Numbered from the stretch's first letter, positions 1-10,390 are shown. The stretch is 64,000 bases of DNA from Burkholderiales bacterium (GCA_017307855.1 JAFKGD010000009.1:124001-188000), one strand, 5' to 3'. The notes: a model not told the origin generated them from the letters alone. A program made the numbers and translations.

Positions 1-1010
1 AGCAGCTGCGCGCGCGTGAGGCCGATCAGCATCTGCGCCAGGCGGTCGGGGTTGAGCTCGTCCTGCGCCACCAACCAGGCCGCATCGGCATCGGCGAGGA
101 AGCGCGCATTGACGGTCTGGTGGTCGTCGACGGCGGCCGGGAACGGCACGAACAGCGCGGCCGCGCCCACGGCGGCGATTTCGGTCACGGTGCTGGCGCC
201 AGCGCGGCAGATCACCAGATCGGCCTCGGCGAAGGCATCGGCCGTGTCGTCGATGAACGGCACCAGCGTAGCCTCGACCCCGGCCCTGGCGTAGTTGGCG
301 CGCAACTCCTCGATCTGTTTCGCGCCGCTCTGGTGCAACACCTCGGGGCGCTGGCCCTGCGGCAGCCGCGCGATGGCCTGCGGCACGATTTCGTTGAGCG
401 CACGCGCGCCCAGGCTGCCGCCCACGACCACGATGCGCAGCGGGCCGCCACGGCCGGCGAAACGCTCGGCCGGCGCCGGCTGGCGCAGGAAGGCCTCGCG
501 CAGCGGATTGCCCACCCACTGCACGTGGCGCGATCCCTTGAGCACGTCGGGGAAGGCGGTGAACACGCGGTCGGCCACGCTGGCCAGCACCTTGTTGGCC
601 ATGCCGGCGACCGAGTTCTGCTCGTGCAGCACCAGCGGCTTGCCGCACAGCACGCCCATCATGCCGCCGGGGAAGGTGATGTAGCCGCCCAGGCCGATCA
701 CCACGTCGGGCTTGACGCGGCGCACCACCTGGATGCTTTGCACGAAGGCGATCAGCAGGCGCAGCGGCAGCAGGGCCAGCGTGATCGCACCTTTGCCGCG
801 CACGCCGCCGAAATCCACCGGCTCGAACGCGAAGCCGCGCGGCGGCACCAGCTGGCTTTCCATGCTGGGCTCGCCCGCGCTGTTCTTCGGCGCGCCCAGC
901 CAGTGCACGCGCCAGCCGCGCTCGCGCAGCATCTCGGCCACGGCCAGGCCCGGGAAGATGTGACCACCGGTGCCGCCGGCCATGACGAGGGCTGTCTTCT
1001 GCTTCGTCAT
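1..1010 (-). CDS. murG: MurG, lipid II synthase (partial, C-terminus off the left edge)
   Basis: Peripheral membrane glycosyltransferase that adds GlcNAc to lipid I to give lipid II at the inner face of the cytoplasmic membrane. The frame is open from an ATG at 1010 through base 1, giving about 336 codons; the family is usually about 355 residues, so only the C-terminal end is missing. The glycine-rich loop AGGTGGH sits at residues 11-17, followed by the typical FPGLAVA, GLGGY, LHEQN and VVGGSLGA segments. It is the last visible gene of the dcw operon. Unlike the tight overlaps elsewhere in this operon, it is separated from ftsW by about 80 bp carrying a duplicated ftsW tail. Confidence 0.96.
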   Translation of the reverse strand, partial: MTKQKTALVMAGGTGGHIFPGLAVAEMLRERGWRVHWLGAPKNSAGEPSMESQLVPPRGFAFEPVDFGGVRGKGAITLALLPLRLLIAFVQSIQVVRRVKPDVVIGLGGYITFPGGMMGVLCGKPLVLHEQNSVAGMANKVLASVADRVFTAFPDVLKGSRHVQWVGNPLREAFLRQPAPAERFAGRGGPLRIVVVGGSLGARALNEIVPQAIARLPQGQRPEVLHQSGAKQIEELRANYARAGVEATLVPFIDDTADAFAEADLVICRAGASTVTEIAAVGAAALFVPFPAAVDDHQTVNARFLADADAAWLVAQDELNPDRLAQMLIGLTRAQL

Positions 1011-1093
1011 ACGCGGCCTCCCCGCATGAACGGCGCTTGCGCGCCTCGCATCGCTGCGCGATGCACCCGATTTTGGCGAAACCACATCCTCAT
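1007..1093 (-). other. Duplicated ftsW-tail/murG-start module with 28-codon ORF
   Basis: The last codons of ftsW (encoding MRGGRV-stop, 1090-1110) recur almost exactly directly before murG (1007-1028), so murG is preceded by a second copy of the ftsW stop signal. Between them lies a 28-codon frame starting ATGAGG at 1093 and ending in MRGGRV with a TGA that overlaps the murG ATG as ATGA. A perfect 7-bp inverted repeat, gcatcgc-tgc-gcgatgc, lies at about 1057-1073. The simplest reading is that an ancestral ftsW/murG ATGA overlap was split by a small insertion or tandem duplication. Whether the short frame is translated, perhaps for translational coupling, is unknown. Confidence 0.5.
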
Positions 1094-2355
1094 ACGCGGC
1101 CTCCGCGCATGAGGACGCGGTTTTCATAGTCGACACGCAGAACCACCGCCAGCGCGACGAGGTTCATCAGGATGGCCGAGCCGCCATAGCTCATGAGCGG
1201 CAGCGTGAGGCCCTTGGTGGGCAGCGCGCCCAGGTTCACGCCCATGTTGATGAAGGCCTGGAAGCCGATCCACATACCCACGCCCTGGGCCACGAGTCCC
1301 GGGAACACGCGATCGAGCGCGATGGACTGGCGGCCGATGTGCATGATGCGGCGCACCAGCCACAGGAACAGGCCGATCACCGACAGCACCCCGATCAGGC
1401 CGAACTCCTCGCCAATCACGGCCAGCAGGAAGTCGGTGTGCGCCTCGGGCAGCCAGTGCAGCTTCTCGACACTGCCGCCCAGGCCCACGCCGAACACCTC
1501 GCCGCGGCCGATGGCGATGAGCGAGTGCGACAACTGGTAGCCCTTGCCCAGCGCGTGAGCCTCGCTGAACGGATCGAGGTAGGCGAAGATGCGCTCGCGC
1601 CGCCAGTCGGACAGCGCGATCATCAGCACGAAGGCCACCACCATCACGGCGGCGATCAGGAAGAACATGCGCGCGTTCACGCCGCCCAGGAACAGGATGC
1701 CCATGGCGATGATGGCGATCACCATGAAGGCGCCCATGTCGGGCTCGGCCAGCAGCAGCATGCCGAGCACCGCCACGGCGATGGCCATCGGCATTACGGC
1801 GCGGAAGAATTTCTCCTTCACATCCATCTTGCGAACCATGTAGTCGGCGGCATAGAGCACCACGGCGAACTTGGCGAGCTCCGACGGCTGGAAGGTCATG
1901 AAGCCCAGCGAGATCCAGCGGCGCGCGCCGTTGACGCCACGGCCGATGCCCGGGATCAGCACGGCCACCAGCAGCACCAGCGCGGCCACCAGCAGCCACG
2001 GCGCCCACTTCTCCCAGCGCGCCAGCGGCACCTGGAAGGCCAGCAGCGCCAGCACGAAGCCCACGAACAGGGCGAACAGGTGGCGCACCAGGAAGTGCGT
2101 GTGCGCGTATCGCGCGAAGCGCGGGTTGTCGGGCATGGCGATCGAGGCCGAATAGACCATCACCAGGCCGAAGGCCAGTAGCGCCACGGTGACCCACAGC
2201 AGCGGCTGATCGAAGCCCATCACGCGCGCCGGCGCGTTGCGGGTGCGCGCGTACTCGGCGCTGCCGACGCGCACCGGCAGCGGATCGCCACCCGCGGGCG
2301 AGCCGGCCACCAGGCGCAGCCAGAAGCCCGAGAAGCGTTGCGCCAGCGTGCTCAC
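1090..2355 (-). CDS. ftsW: FtsW, septal peptidoglycan polymerase (SEDS)
   Basis: SEDS-family membrane glycosyltransferase that polymerises lipid II at the division septum together with FtsI. It has 421 residues, a hydrophilic N-terminus of about 48 residues, then a run of about ten membrane segments. The conserved loop with PEAHTDF and GEEFGL (about residues 290-310) and the C-terminal [12 protein letters not shown] are SEDS hallmarks. The start is GTG at 2355, overlapping the murD stop as GTGA, which supports translational coupling. In this operon it sits between murD and murG, the standard proteobacterial order. Confidence 0.96.
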   Translation of the reverse strand: MSTLAQRFSGFWLRLVAGSPAGGDPLPVRVGSAEYARTRNAPARVMGFDQPLLWVTVALLAFGLVMVYSASIAMPDNPRFARYAHTHFLVRHLFALFVGFVLALLAFQVPLARWEKWAPWLLVAALVLLVAVLIPGIGRGVNGARRWISLGFMTFQPSELAKFAVVLYAADYMVRKMDVKEKFFRAVMPMAIAVAVLGMLLLAEPDMGAFMVIAIIAMGILFLGGVNARMFFLIAAVMVVAFVLMIALSDWRRERIFAYLDPFSEAHALGKGYQLSHSLIAIGRGEVFGVGLGGSVEKLHWLPEAHTDFLLAVIGEEFGLIGVLSVIGLFLWLVRRIMHIGRQSIALDRVFPGLVAQGVGMWIGFQAFINMGVNLGALPTKGLTLPLMSYGGSAILMNLVALAVVLRVDYENRVLMRGGRV

Positions 2356-4109
2356 ATCACCTCCCCTGCATCCTGGCGCATCGACGCCACCACGTCCTGG
2401 AATACCTGGCCTCGATGGCCGTAGTTGTCGAACATGTCGAAGCTGGCGCAGGCCGGCGAGAGCAGCACGGCATCGCCCGCATGCGCGCGCTCGGTGGCGC
2501 GCGCCACGGCATCGGCCATGTCGGCGGCGTCGACCAGCGCGACGCCCGAGCCTTCGAGCGCGGCGCGGATCAGCGGCGCATCGCGGCCGATCAGCACGGC
2601 CGCGCGCGCAAAGCGCGCCAGCGGCGCGGCCAGCGGCGAGAAGTCCTGCCCCTTGCCCTCGCCGCCCAGGATGACGACCACCTGGCGCTCGGCACCCAGG
2701 CCCTGCAGCGCGGCCACGGTGGCGCCGACGTTGGTGCCCTTGCTGTCATCGAAATACTCCACGTCGCGCACGATGCCCACGGGCTCGACGCGGTGCGGCT
2801 CGCCACGGTATTCACGCAGGCCGTAGAGCATGGGCGCGAGCGGGCAGCCGGCGCTGGTGGCCAGCGCCAGCGCGGCCAGCGCGTTGGCGGCGTTGTGACG
2901 GCCGCGGATGCGCAGCGCGTCGGCGGGCATCAGGCGCTGGATGTGGATTTCCTCTTCCTCGTCCTTGCGGCGTTTGCGTGTCTCGTCGGCTTCCATGGCG
3001 CGCACCAGCCAGACCATGCCGGCCATGTCCTCGATGCCCCAGTCTCCCGGGCGCACGGGCATGCCGGTGCCAAACGTGGCCACGGGGCGCAGCACCGGCT
3101 TCTGGCCGCGCGGCACCTTCACCACCGGCGGGGTCATGGCCGCTACCTGTGGATCGTCGCGGTTGAGCAGCATGGCGCCACGCTCGCCGAAGACGCGCTG
3201 CTTGGCCGCCGCGTAGGCGACCATGTCGCCGTGCCAGTCGAGATGGTCCTGCGTGATGTTGAGAACGGCGCCGACCGTCGGCTCGAAGCCCTGCACGCCT
3301 TCGAGCTGGAAGCTGGAGAGTTCGAGTACCCAGATTTCGGGCAGCAGGTCGTTGGCCGTGGGGCGGGGTTCGGCCTCTTCTGCGTCGACCGCTGGCTCAT
3401 CGGCGGCCGGGGCGGCTTCCACGGCCGGCGCGGCGGCAGCGGCAGCGGACTCGTCGGTTTCGGGCGCGGCCGCGTCCGCGTCGTCCGCGACCTCGGTCCC
3501 GGGCCTGGCCGCCACGGCGGCGTCCCCGGCCTCCTCGACCGGCTCGGGCAACTCGGGCTCGGGCGCGAGTTCGCTGGCGCGCGGCAGGTCGGCCGGCAGC
3601 GTGTCGAGTTGCGCGGCCAGCGTGTCGAGCATCGACGGACCGATGTTGCCGGCCACGGCCACGCGGCGGCCGGCGCGCTCCACCAGTTGCCCGGTGAGCG
3701 AAGTGACGGTGGTCTTGCCGTTGGTGCCGGTGATGGCGATCACGCGCGGCGTGTAGGCGAAGTCTTCGCGCAGGTCGGCCAGCGCGCGGGCGAACAGATC
3801 CAGCTCGCCGCCCGTCCACAGGCCCAGTGCGCGGGCCGCATCGACGACGGGGGCGACCTGCCCGGGCGACAGGCCCGGGCTGCGGAAGACTGCGCGGATG
3901 TCGGATCCTTCGACCAGCGATGCGTCGAACGCACCGGTGACGAAGCGCGCCTGCGGCAGATCGGCCTGCAGCGCGGCCAGGCCGGGCGGCGTGGCGCGCG
4001 TATCGGCCACGGTGACGCGGGCACCGCAACGCGCGCACCAGCGCGCCATCGCCAGGCCGGAGATGCCCAGGCCAAGGACGAGAACGTGTTGATTCTGGAG
4101 CCCGTTCAT
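2352..4109 (-). CDS. murD: MurD, UDP-MurNAc-L-alanine:D-glutamate ligase with an acidic insert
   Basis: Cytoplasmic Mur ligase that adds D-Glu to UDP-MurNAc-L-Ala. The start is ATG at 4109, overlapping the mraY stop (ATGA). An N-terminal Rossmann segment begins [12 protein letters not shown], the ATP loop GTNGKTT is at residues 128-134, and SSFQLE and the [10 protein letters not shown] region follow. It is 585 residues long, against about 450-500 for most MurD. The excess is largely an Ala/Glu/Pro/Asp-rich stretch at about residues 169-255, between NIGPSMLD and [12 protein letters not shown] second charged stretch, [11 protein letters not shown], lies before the C-terminal domain. All catalytic motifs remain in frame, so the enzyme should be active. 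Confidence 0.95.
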   Translation of the reverse strand: MNGLQNQHVLVLGLGISGLAMARWCARCGARVTVADTRATPPGLAALQADLPQARFVTGAFDASLVEGSDIRAVFRSPGLSPGQVAPVVDAARALGLWTGGELDLFARALADLREDFAYTPRVIAITGTNGKTTVTSLTGQLVERAGRRVAVAGNIGPSMLDTLAAQLDTLPADLPRASELAPEPELPEPVEEAGDAAVAARPGTEVADDADAAAPETDESAAAAAAPAVEAAPAADEPAVDAEEAEPRPTANDLLPEIWVLELSSFQLEGVQGFEPTVGAVLNITQDHLDWHGDMVAYAAAKQRVFGERGAMLLNRDDPQVAAMTPPVVKVPRGQKPVLRPVATFGTGMPVRPGDWGIEDMAGMVWLVRAMEADETRKRRKDEEEEIHIQRLMPADALRIRGRHNAANALAALALATSAGCPLAPMLYGLREYRGEPHRVEPVGIVRDVEYFDDSKGTNVGATVAALQGLGAERQVVVILGGEGKGQDFSPLAAPLARFARAAVLIGRDAPLIRAALEGSGVALVDAADMADAVARATERAHAGDAVLLSPACASFDMFDNYGHRGQVFQDVVASMRQDAGEVM

Positions 4110-5284
4110 CGCAGCTTCAGCGTGGAGAGGGCCACGAGGCACAGCAGCATCGTGATGATCCAGAAGCGGATCACCACCTGCGTTTCCTTCCAGCCCGACT
4201 TCTCGAAATGGTGGTGCAGCGGTGCCATCTTGAGCAGGCGGCGGCCCTCGCCGTAGCGGCGCTTGGTGTACTTGAACCACACCACCTGCAGCATCACCGA
4301 CACGGCCTCGGCCACGAAGATGCCGCCCATGATGGCCAGCACGATTTCCTGCCGCACGATGACCGCGATGGTGCCGAGCGCGGCACCGAGCGCGAGGGCG
4401 CCCACGTCGCCCATGAACACCTGCGCGGGATGCGCGTTGAACCAGAGGAATGCGAGGCCCGCGCCCGCCATCGCGGCGCAGAAGATCAGCAGCTCGCCTG
4501 AGCCCGGAATGTAGGGAAACAGCAGGTACCTGGAATAGACCGCGCTGCCGGTCACATAGGCGAACACGCCGAGCGCCGAGCCCACCATCACCACCGGCAT
4601 GATGGCCAGGCCGTCGAGGCCGTCGGTGAGGTTGACCGCGTTGCTGGAGCCGACGATGACGAGGTAGGTGAGGATCACGAAGCCCAGCAGGCCCAGCGGA
4701 TAGCTCACTTCCTTGAAGAACGGCACCATGAGCGTCGTGCGCGTGTCCACGCCCAGGTCGAACCCGGAGCGCACCCAGGCCATGAACAGCTCGAGCACGC
4801 GCCAGTTGGAGCTCTCGGAGATGCTGAACGCGAGGTACAGCGCGGCCACCAGGCCGATCACCGACTGCCAGAAGTACTTCTCGCGCGAGCGCATGCCCTC
4901 CGGGTCCTTGCGCACGACCTTGCGCCAGTCGTCCACCCAGCCAATCGCACCGAAGCCCAGCGTGACCAGCAGCACGATCCAGACGAAACGGTTGGAGAGA
5001 TCGAACCACAGCAGCGTCGACAGGCCGATGGCCAGCAGCACCAGCACGCCACCCATGGTGGGGGTGCCGCTCTTGACCAGGTGGGTTTCCATGCCGTAGC
5101 CGCGCACGGGCTGGCCGATCTTGAGCGCCGTCAGGCGGCGGATCACGTAAGGCCCGGCCAGCAGACCGATCAGCAACGCCGTCATCGCCGCCATCACCGC
5201 GCGGAAGGTGAGGTACTGGAAGACGCGGAAGAACCCGAACTCGGGCGAAAGCGTCTGAAGCCACTGGGCGAGGCTAAGCAGCAT
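4106..5284 (-). CDS. mraY: MraY, phospho-MurNAc-pentapeptide transferase
   Basis: Polytopic membrane enzyme that transfers phospho-MurNAc-pentapeptide to undecaprenyl phosphate, forming lipid I. It has 392 residues, beginning [12 protein letters not shown] at 5284; a longer frame upstream adds nine residues not seen in the family and would run into the repeat. The acidic motif DDWRKV, the [10 protein letters not shown] segment and the C-terminal [13 protein letters not shown] (Mg and uridine-binding regions) are all present. Its stop overlaps the murD ATG. It is separated from murF by a 141-bp gap filled with a dispersed repeat, the longest break inside this operon. Confidence 0.96.
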   Translation of the reverse strand: MLLSLAQWLQTLSPEFGFFRVFQYLTFRAVMAAMTALLIGLLAGPYVIRRLTALKIGQPVRGYGMETHLVKSGTPTMGGVLVLLAIGLSTLLWFDLSNRFVWIVLLVTLGFGAIGWVDDWRKVVRKDPEGMRSREKYFWQSVIGLVAALYLAFSISESSNWRVLELFMAWVRSGFDLGVDTRTTLMVPFFKEVSYPLGLLGFVILTYLVIVGSSNAVNLTDGLDGLAIMPVVMVGSALGVFAYVTGSAVYSRYLLFPYIPGSGELLIFCAAMAGAGLAFLWFNAHPAQVFMGDVGALALGAALGTIAVIVRQEIVLAIMGGIFVAEAVSVMLQVVWFKYTKRRYGEGRRLLKMAPLHHHFEKSGWKETQVVIRFWIITMLLCLVALSTLKLR

Positions 5285-5290
5285 GGAAGG

Positions 5291-5425
5291 CCTCCTGCCG
5301 AGCCGCCTCAAAAGGGGCCTGCGACCCCCCGGGGGGCAGCGAGGGAATACGAGCGTGGGGGGACATCGGAGTACCTTCGCCTTGGCGGGCTACGGTGCGA
5401 GCCCCTTCGGGCGGCCGGGCGGGGC
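5291..5425. repeat. GC-rich dispersed repeat, copy 1 (between murF and mraY)
   Basis: The murF-mraY gap contains ccccccggggggcagcgag, then a short spacer, then gcgtgggggg, followed by a tail rich in G and C with an inverted agcccc/ggggct pair. The same two blocks in the same order occur at 14070-14116. From memory, repeats of the form cccccacgctc...tgccccccgag are scattered through Comamonadaceae genomes. It lies inside the dcw operon, so it is transcribed with it and could form RNA structure. Confidence 0.6.
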
Positions 5426-6853
5426 TCATGCTCCCTCCTTGTTGTTTTGCGTGGCGGTGGTCGCGGCGTCGATCGCCTGCACCACACGTTCCATCTTCAT
5501 GAAGCGCGAGCCCTTGACGAGCACGCTGCCCTGCCCGGCCAATGCCTGCACGACGGCACTACACAGCGCCTGCGCATCGGCGCCGAAATCGCGCGCGCCG
5601 GCGCCGAAAGCGCTGGCGCTGCCGGACGCGGCCTCGCCGAGCGTGAACAGGCCGTCGATGCCGCGCTCGCGGGCATAGGCGCCGACTTCGGCATGGAAGC
5701 GCGGGCCTTCCTGGCCCACCTCGCCCATGTCGCCCAGCACCAGCAGGCGCGGCGCGGGCAGTTCGGCCAGCACGTCGATGGCGGCGCGCACGGAGTCGGG
5801 GTTGGCGTTGTAGGTGTCATCCACCACGGTGATCGCCCGCCCGCCAGCCTGTACGGCGAAGGCGCGCGAGCGGCCCTTGACCGGCGAGAAGCCCGCGAGA
5901 CCCGAGGCGATAGCCGCCAGCGGCGCGCCCGCCGCCAGTGCGCAGGCGGCGGCGGCCAGGGCATTGCGCACGTTGTGGCGGCCTGCCACGGCCAGCGCGA
6001 AGTCGAGTGCACCGGCCGGCGTCGATGCACGCACCTGCCAGGCGCTGCCACTCCAGTCGGCCTGGAGCAGGCGCACGTCGGCATCGGCGCTGTCGCCGAA
6101 GGTGAGGCAGGCCCGGTCGGCCGCCAGCGTGCGCCAGAGCGCGGTGAATTCCTCGCCGGCCGGGAACACCGCCGTGCCGTCGGCCGGCAAGGCCGTCAGC
6201 ACGCTGCCGTTCTCCTGCGCCACGGCGTGCACCGTGGCCATGAATTCCTGGTGTTCGCGCTGCGCGTTGTTGACCAGCGCCACCGTGGGCTGCGTGATGC
6301 GCGCCAGCAGGTCGATCTCGCCCGGATGGTTCATGCCCAGCTCGACGACGCCCACGGCGTGGTCGCCACGCAAACGCATCAATGTCAGCGGCACGCCCAC
6401 GTCATTGTTGAGATTCCCCTGCGTGGAGAAAGCCGACTCGCCGCGCCAGGCGCGCAGGATGGCGGCGATCATCTGCGTGACCGTGGTCTTGCCGTTGCTG
6501 CCCGTGACGGCGATGAGCGGCAGCGTGAACTGCGCGCGCCAGCCGGCCGCCAGCTGGCCGAGCGCGGCGCGGCCATCCGGCACCTCCAGCCCCGCGAGCC
6601 CCGCCGCGGCCAGGCCCGATTCGGCGATGGCGGCCACGGCGCCCTGGGCCCGTGCCTGCGGCAGGAAGTCATGCGCGTCGAAACGCTCGCCGCGCAGTGC
6701 CACGAACAGGTCGCCGGGCTGCAGGCTGCGGGTATCGGTGTTCACTCGCGTGACGGCCGTGGCGGCGGCGTCATCACCCACCAGGCGCGCACCATCCAGC
6801 CATTGCGCGGCCTGCCGCAGCGTGAACATGAAAGAAGATGCGGCGCTCGTCAT
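5426..6853 (-). CDS. murF: MurF, D-Ala-D-Ala-adding ligase
   Basis: Adds D-Ala-D-Ala to UDP-MurNAc-tripeptide, the last cytoplasmic precursor step. It has 475 residues from ATG 6853, chosen because it overlaps the murE stop as ATGA; an inner Met nine residues later is the other option. The ATP loop GSNGKTT is at residues 118-124, followed by MNHPGEID and the VDDTYNANPDS motif typical of MurF. The length matches the family. It is followed by the dispersed repeat before mraY. Confidence 0.95.
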   Translation of the reverse strand: MTSAASSFMFTLRQAAQWLDGARLVGDDAAATAVTRVNTDTRSLQPGDLFVALRGERFDAHDFLPQARAQGAVAAIAESGLAAAGLAGLEVPDGRAALGQLAAGWRAQFTLPLIAVTGSNGKTTVTQMIAAILRAWRGESAFSTQGNLNNDVGVPLTLMRLRGDHAVGVVELGMNHPGEIDLLARITQPTVALVNNAQREHQEFMATVHAVAQENGSVLTALPADGTAVFPAGEEFTALWRTLAADRACLTFGDSADADVRLLQADWSGSAWQVRASTPAGALDFALAVAGRHNVRNALAAAACALAAGAPLAAIASGLAGFSPVKGRSRAFAVQAGGRAITVVDDTYNANPDSVRAAIDVLAELPAPRLLVLGDMGEVGQEGPRFHAEVGAYARERGIDGLFTLGEAASGSASAFGAGARDFGADAQALCSAVVQALAGQGSVLVKGSRFMKMERVVQAIDAATTATQNNKEGA

Positions 6854-8343
6854 GCCCCGCCCCGGCTGGCCAGCGCGGCGCTGGCATGGTGGACGTCGGA
6901 GAACGGCAGGCGCTCGCCGCCGATGTCCTGCCACGTCTCGTGGCCCTTGCCGGCCAGCAGCACGACGTCGGCCGCTGCGGCCTGGGCGAGCGTCTCGGCG
7001 ATGGCGCGCGCCCGGTCGACCTGAACCTGCGCAGCGTCGGGGCGTGCCAGGCCCAGCAGGATCTGGCTGAGGATGGTTTCGGGCTTCTCGCCACGCGGGT
7101 TGTCGCTGGTCACCACCACCACGTCCGCGCCCTTCTCGGCAACTGCCCCCATCATGGGCCGTTTGACCGGGTCACGCTCGCCGCCGCAGCCGAACAGGCA
7201 CCACAGCCGGCCACCGCGCCGCGTGGCGAGCGGTCGCAGCGCGGCCAGCACCTTGTCGAGCGCGTCGGGCGTATGGGCGTAGTCCACCACCACCACCGGC
7301 TGGCCTTCGCCCGCCGGTACGCGCTGCATGCGGCCAGGCACCGGCGTGAGGCTGCCACAGGCGCGCACGGCGTCGGCCAGGGGAACATCGAGCGTGCGCA
7401 GCGTGGCGATCACGCCCAGCAGGTTGTGCACGTTGTAGTCGCCGATCAGGGACGTCGTCAGACGCGCGCGCTGCGGCGCGCCGCCTTCGACCGCCTCCAG
7501 CACGTTGAAGGCCAGGCCCTGCGGACCGTAGCCGATGTCGGCCGCCATGAGGCGGGCCTGTGCGGTCACGCCAATGGTCCAGCACTGCACGCCGGCCGCC
7601 AGCCTGTCGACCAGCGCCAGACCCTGTGCGTCGTCGATGTTCACCACCGTGGCGGCCAGCCCGGGCCAGCCGAACAGTTCGGCCTTGGCCTGCCAGTAGG
7701 CATCCATGCTGCCGTGGTAGTCGAGGTGGTCCTGCGTGAAGTTGGTGAACACCGCCGTGTGGATGTGCGTGCCGTCCAGGCGACGCTCGGCGATGCCGAT
7801 CGACGAGGCCTCGATGGCACAGGCGGTGAAGCCGCCATCGGCGAGGTCGCGGAAGGTCTTCTGCAGCAGCACCGGATCGGGCGTGGTGAGCCCCGTGTAC
7901 TCCAGCGCGGGCGGTGTTCCGATACCCAGCGTGCCCACCATGGCGCAGCGGCGCGGATCAGGCAGGTGCGACAGCGCCTGGGCCAGCCACCAGGCGGTGG
8001 ACGTCTTGCCGTTGGTGCCGGTGACGGCCAGCACCTGGAGGCTCGCGGTGGGCTCGCCGTAGAACTGCGCGGCGATCGGACCGCTGGCGGCCTTGAGGCC
8101 GTCGTAGCTGGCCACGGCATCGCCCTGGAAGCCCCAACCCTGGGCCCCGTCGCGCTCGATCAGGCAGGCGCTCGCACCCGCGGCGCGGGCGGGCTCCACA
8201 TAGGCGCGGCCATCGGTGCCGAAGCCGGGCCAGGCGATGAAGCCGTCACCCGCCGACACCTGGCGGCTGTCGGCGCGCAGGTGGCCACGCACGCGCTGGC
8301 GCAGCCAGGCAGCGGCGGTGGCGGGCGTGCGCAGCTGCTCCAT
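6850..8343 (-). CDS. murE: MurE, UDP-MurNAc-tripeptide synthetase (meso-DAP type)
   Basis: Adds the third amino acid to UDP-MurNAc-L-Ala-D-Glu. It has 497 residues with ATG at 8343, sharing one base with the ftsI stop (TGATG). The ATP loop GTNGKTS is at residues 109-115. The DNPR motif at residues 414-417 is the known determinant for meso-diaminopimelate rather than lysine, which fits a Gram-negative wall and the dapF gene found 13 kb away. The LDYHGSMDAYWQAKA segment carries the carbamylated lysine region. Its stop overlaps murF. Confidence 0.96.
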   Translation of the reverse strand: MEQLRTPATAAAWLRQRVRGHLRADSRQVSAGDGFIAWPGFGTDGRAYVEPARAAGASACLIERDGAQGWGFQGDAVASYDGLKAASGPIAAQFYGEPTASLQVLAVTGTNGKTSTAWWLAQALSHLPDPRRCAMVGTLGIGTPPALEYTGLTTPDPVLLQKTFRDLADGGFTACAIEASSIGIAERRLDGTHIHTAVFTNFTQDHLDYHGSMDAYWQAKAELFGWPGLAATVVNIDDAQGLALVDRLAAGVQCWTIGVTAQARLMAADIGYGPQGLAFNVLEAVEGGAPQRARLTTSLIGDYNVHNLLGVIATLRTLDVPLADAVRACGSLTPVPGRMQRVPAGEGQPVVVVDYAHTPDALDKVLAALRPLATRRGGRLWCLFGCGGERDPVKRPMMGAVAEKGADVVVVTSDNPRGEKPETILSQILLGLARPDAAQVQVDRARAIAETLAQAAAADVVLLAGKGHETWQDIGGERLPFSDVHHASAALASRGGA

Positions 8344-10076
8344 CAGAAGCTTTCCTCGACGGCTTCGGCCACGATCTGCGGCTTGACGGCCATGTCAGGC
8401 TGCACGCCCATCATGCGCAGCGTCTGCTGCACGACTTCGCTGAATACCGGGCCGGCCACGGTGCCGCCGTAGAACGAGCCCGCGCCCGGCTCGTCGATCA
8501 TCACGGCGACGATGATGCGCGGTTGCTCGATCGGCGCCATGCCGACGAACCACGAGCGGTACTTGTTGCTCGCGTAGCCCTTGCCTTCCTGCTTGCGCGC
8601 CGTGCCCGACTTGCCGCCCACCGAATAGCCCAGCGTCTGCGCGCGCTGGCCCGTGCCGCCGGGCCCGGCGGCCATCTGCAGCATCTTGCGCATCTCGTCG
8701 GCGGTGCGCTTGGAGAAAACCTGCACGCCCGTGGCCGGGCCGTCGGCCTTCATGAGCGTGGGCGCAATGATCTGGCCGTCGTGCGCGAACACGGTGTACG
8801 CGCGCGCGATCTGGAACAGGCTGGCCGACAGGCCATAGCCGTACGACATCGTGGCCTGCTCCACCGGCTTCCAGGTCTTGTACGGACGCAGGCGGCCCGA
8901 CACCGCACCGGGGAAGTGGATCTGCGGCCGCTGGCCGAAGCCGGCCTGGGAAAAGGTTTCCCACATCTCGCGCGGCTGCATGCCCAGCGCGAGTTTGAGC
9001 GTGCCGACGTTGCTGGACTTCTGGATCACGCCCTGCACCGTGAGCGTGCCGTAGTTGTGCGTGTCGCTGATGGTGAAGCCGCCGATGGAGTAGCGGCCCG
9101 GGCCGGTCTCGACGAGGGTGTCGGGCTTCACGCGGCCGGAATCGAGCGCCAGCCCCACGGTGAAGGGCTTCATCGTCGATCCCGGCTCGAAGGTGTCGGT
9201 CAGCGCGATGTTGCGCAGTTGCGCGCCCGTGAGGTTCTGGCGTTTGGACGGGTTGTAGCTCGGGTAGTTGGCGAGCGCCAGCACTTCGCCGGTGACGGCA
9301 TCGAGCACCACGGCGCTGCCGGCGCGGGCCTTGTTGGCCACCACCGCGTCGCGCACCTTCTGCCAGGCGAAGAACTGCACCTTGCTGTCGATCGAGAGCT
9401 GGATGTCGCGGCCATCGACCGGCGGGACCTGATCGCCCACGTCTTCCACCACGCGGCCCAGGCGGTCCTTGATCACGCGCCGCGAGCCGGCGCGGCCGGC
9501 CAGCTGGTCGTTGAAGGCGAGCTCGATGCCCTCCTGCCCCCTGTCCTCGACATTGGTGAAGCCCACCACGTGCGCGGCGGCCTCGCCTTCGGGGTACTGG
9601 CGCTTGTATTCCTGGCGCTGGTAGATGCCCTTGATGCCTAAAGCGGCGATCTTCTGCGCGATGGGCTGGTCGACCTGGCGCTTGATCCAGACGAAGGTCT
9701 TGTCCTCGTTGGCCAGGCGCTTGTCCAATTCGGCGATCGGCATCTCGAGCAACCGGGCCAGCTCGCGCAGCTTGGCGCGGTCGCGATCGACGTCTTCGGG
9801 AATGGCCCAGATGCTCTGCGCCGACACCGACGAGGCCAGCAGCAGGCCGTTGCGGTCGAGCACGCGGCCACGGTTGGCTGGCAGCTCCAGCGTGCGCGCG
9901 AAGCGCACTTCGCCCTGGCGCAGGAAGAAGTCGTTGCCCACCACCTGCACGTACACCGCGCGCCCCGCCAGCACGGCGAAGCCCGCCGCGATGCACAGCA
10001 CCACGAACTTGCTGCGCCACACCGGCGTCTTGCTGGCCAGCAGCGGGCTGGAGGCGTAGAGCACGCTGCGGCTCAC
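8343..10076 (-). CDS. ftsI: FtsI, septal transpeptidase (PBP3)
   Basis: Class B penicillin-binding protein that crosslinks septal peptidoglycan in the periplasm. It has 577 residues: a short cytoplasmic tail, one membrane anchor at about residues 22-45, the non-catalytic domain, and the transpeptidase domain with S300-TMK (active serine), S354-SN and K489-SGT in the expected order. The GTG start at 10076 overlaps the ftsL stop (GTGA). It works with FtsW, encoded five genes downstream, and needs FtsL-FtsB-FtsQ for activation. Confidence 0.97.
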   Translation of the reverse strand: MSRSVLYASSPLLASKTPVWRSKFVVLCIAAGFAVLAGRAVYVQVVGNDFFLRQGEVRFARTLELPANRGRVLDRNGLLLASSVSAQSIWAIPEDVDRDRAKLRELARLLEMPIAELDKRLANEDKTFVWIKRQVDQPIAQKIAALGIKGIYQRQEYKRQYPEGEAAAHVVGFTNVEDRGQEGIELAFNDQLAGRAGSRRVIKDRLGRVVEDVGDQVPPVDGRDIQLSIDSKVQFFAWQKVRDAVVANKARAGSAVVLDAVTGEVLALANYPSYNPSKRQNLTGAQLRNIALTDTFEPGSTMKPFTVGLALDSGRVKPDTLVETGPGRYSIGGFTISDTHNYGTLTVQGVIQKSSNVGTLKLALGMQPREMWETFSQAGFGQRPQIHFPGAVSGRLRPYKTWKPVEQATMSYGYGLSASLFQIARAYTVFAHDGQIIAPTLMKADGPATGVQVFSKRTADEMRKMLQMAAGPGGTGQRAQTLGYSVGGKSGTARKQEGKGYASNKYRSWFVGMAPIEQPRIIVAVMIDEPGAGSFYGGTVAGPVFSEVVQQTLRMMGVQPDMAVKPQIVAEAVEESF

Positions 10077-10390
10077 GGGCGCGCTCCTGCGGGCGCGGCT
10101 GCGCCGTTGCCCGGCACCCTGGCCACGTCGTGGTAGGTGACGTATTGCGTGATGGCCGGCGTGGCCGTGTGCATCTTGAGCCGGGCCTGCGCCAGCTGCT
10201 CCACGCGCAGCGGCGTGGCCTGGGCACGGCGCTCCACCTGCAGGCGTTCGTGCTCCACCTCGAGCTGGCGCGCGTGGGCATGCGCGCGATCGATCTCGAC
10301 GAACAGGCGGCGCGATTCGTACTGCGTGCGCACGAGGTAGAGCGCGCTGGCGAGCACGGCGACGAGAAGCACGAGGTTGAGCCGTGTCAC
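10073..10390 (-). CDS. ftsL: FtsL, divisome assembly protein
   Basis: Small bitopic division protein that forms a complex with FtsB and FtsQ and signals to FtsWI. It has 105 residues: a cytoplasmic stub of 4, a membrane segment at about residues 5-21, and a periplasmic coiled coil (about 25-65) rich in Glu, Arg and Leu. GTG start at 10390 overlaps the rsmH stop (GTGA). FtsL sequences diverge quickly, so position between rsmH and ftsI and the topology are the main evidence. The Ala/Pro-rich C-terminus is not conserved in the family. Confidence 0.9.
   Translation of the reverse strand: MTRLNLVLLVAVLASALYLVRTQYESRRLFVEIDRAHAHARQLEVEHERLQVERRAQATPLRVEQLAQARLKMHTATPAITQYVTYHDVARVPGNGAAAPAGARP

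Noticed and set aside
2415-4256. Long open frame of about 613 codons antisense to murD/mraY
   Set aside because: His/Gly/Arg-rich translation typical of the complement of a high-GC gene, no family features; the opposite strand encodes recognisable MurD and MraY. The same holds for long antisense frames over murF, murE, ftsI, hslU, dapF and the acyl-CoA genes.
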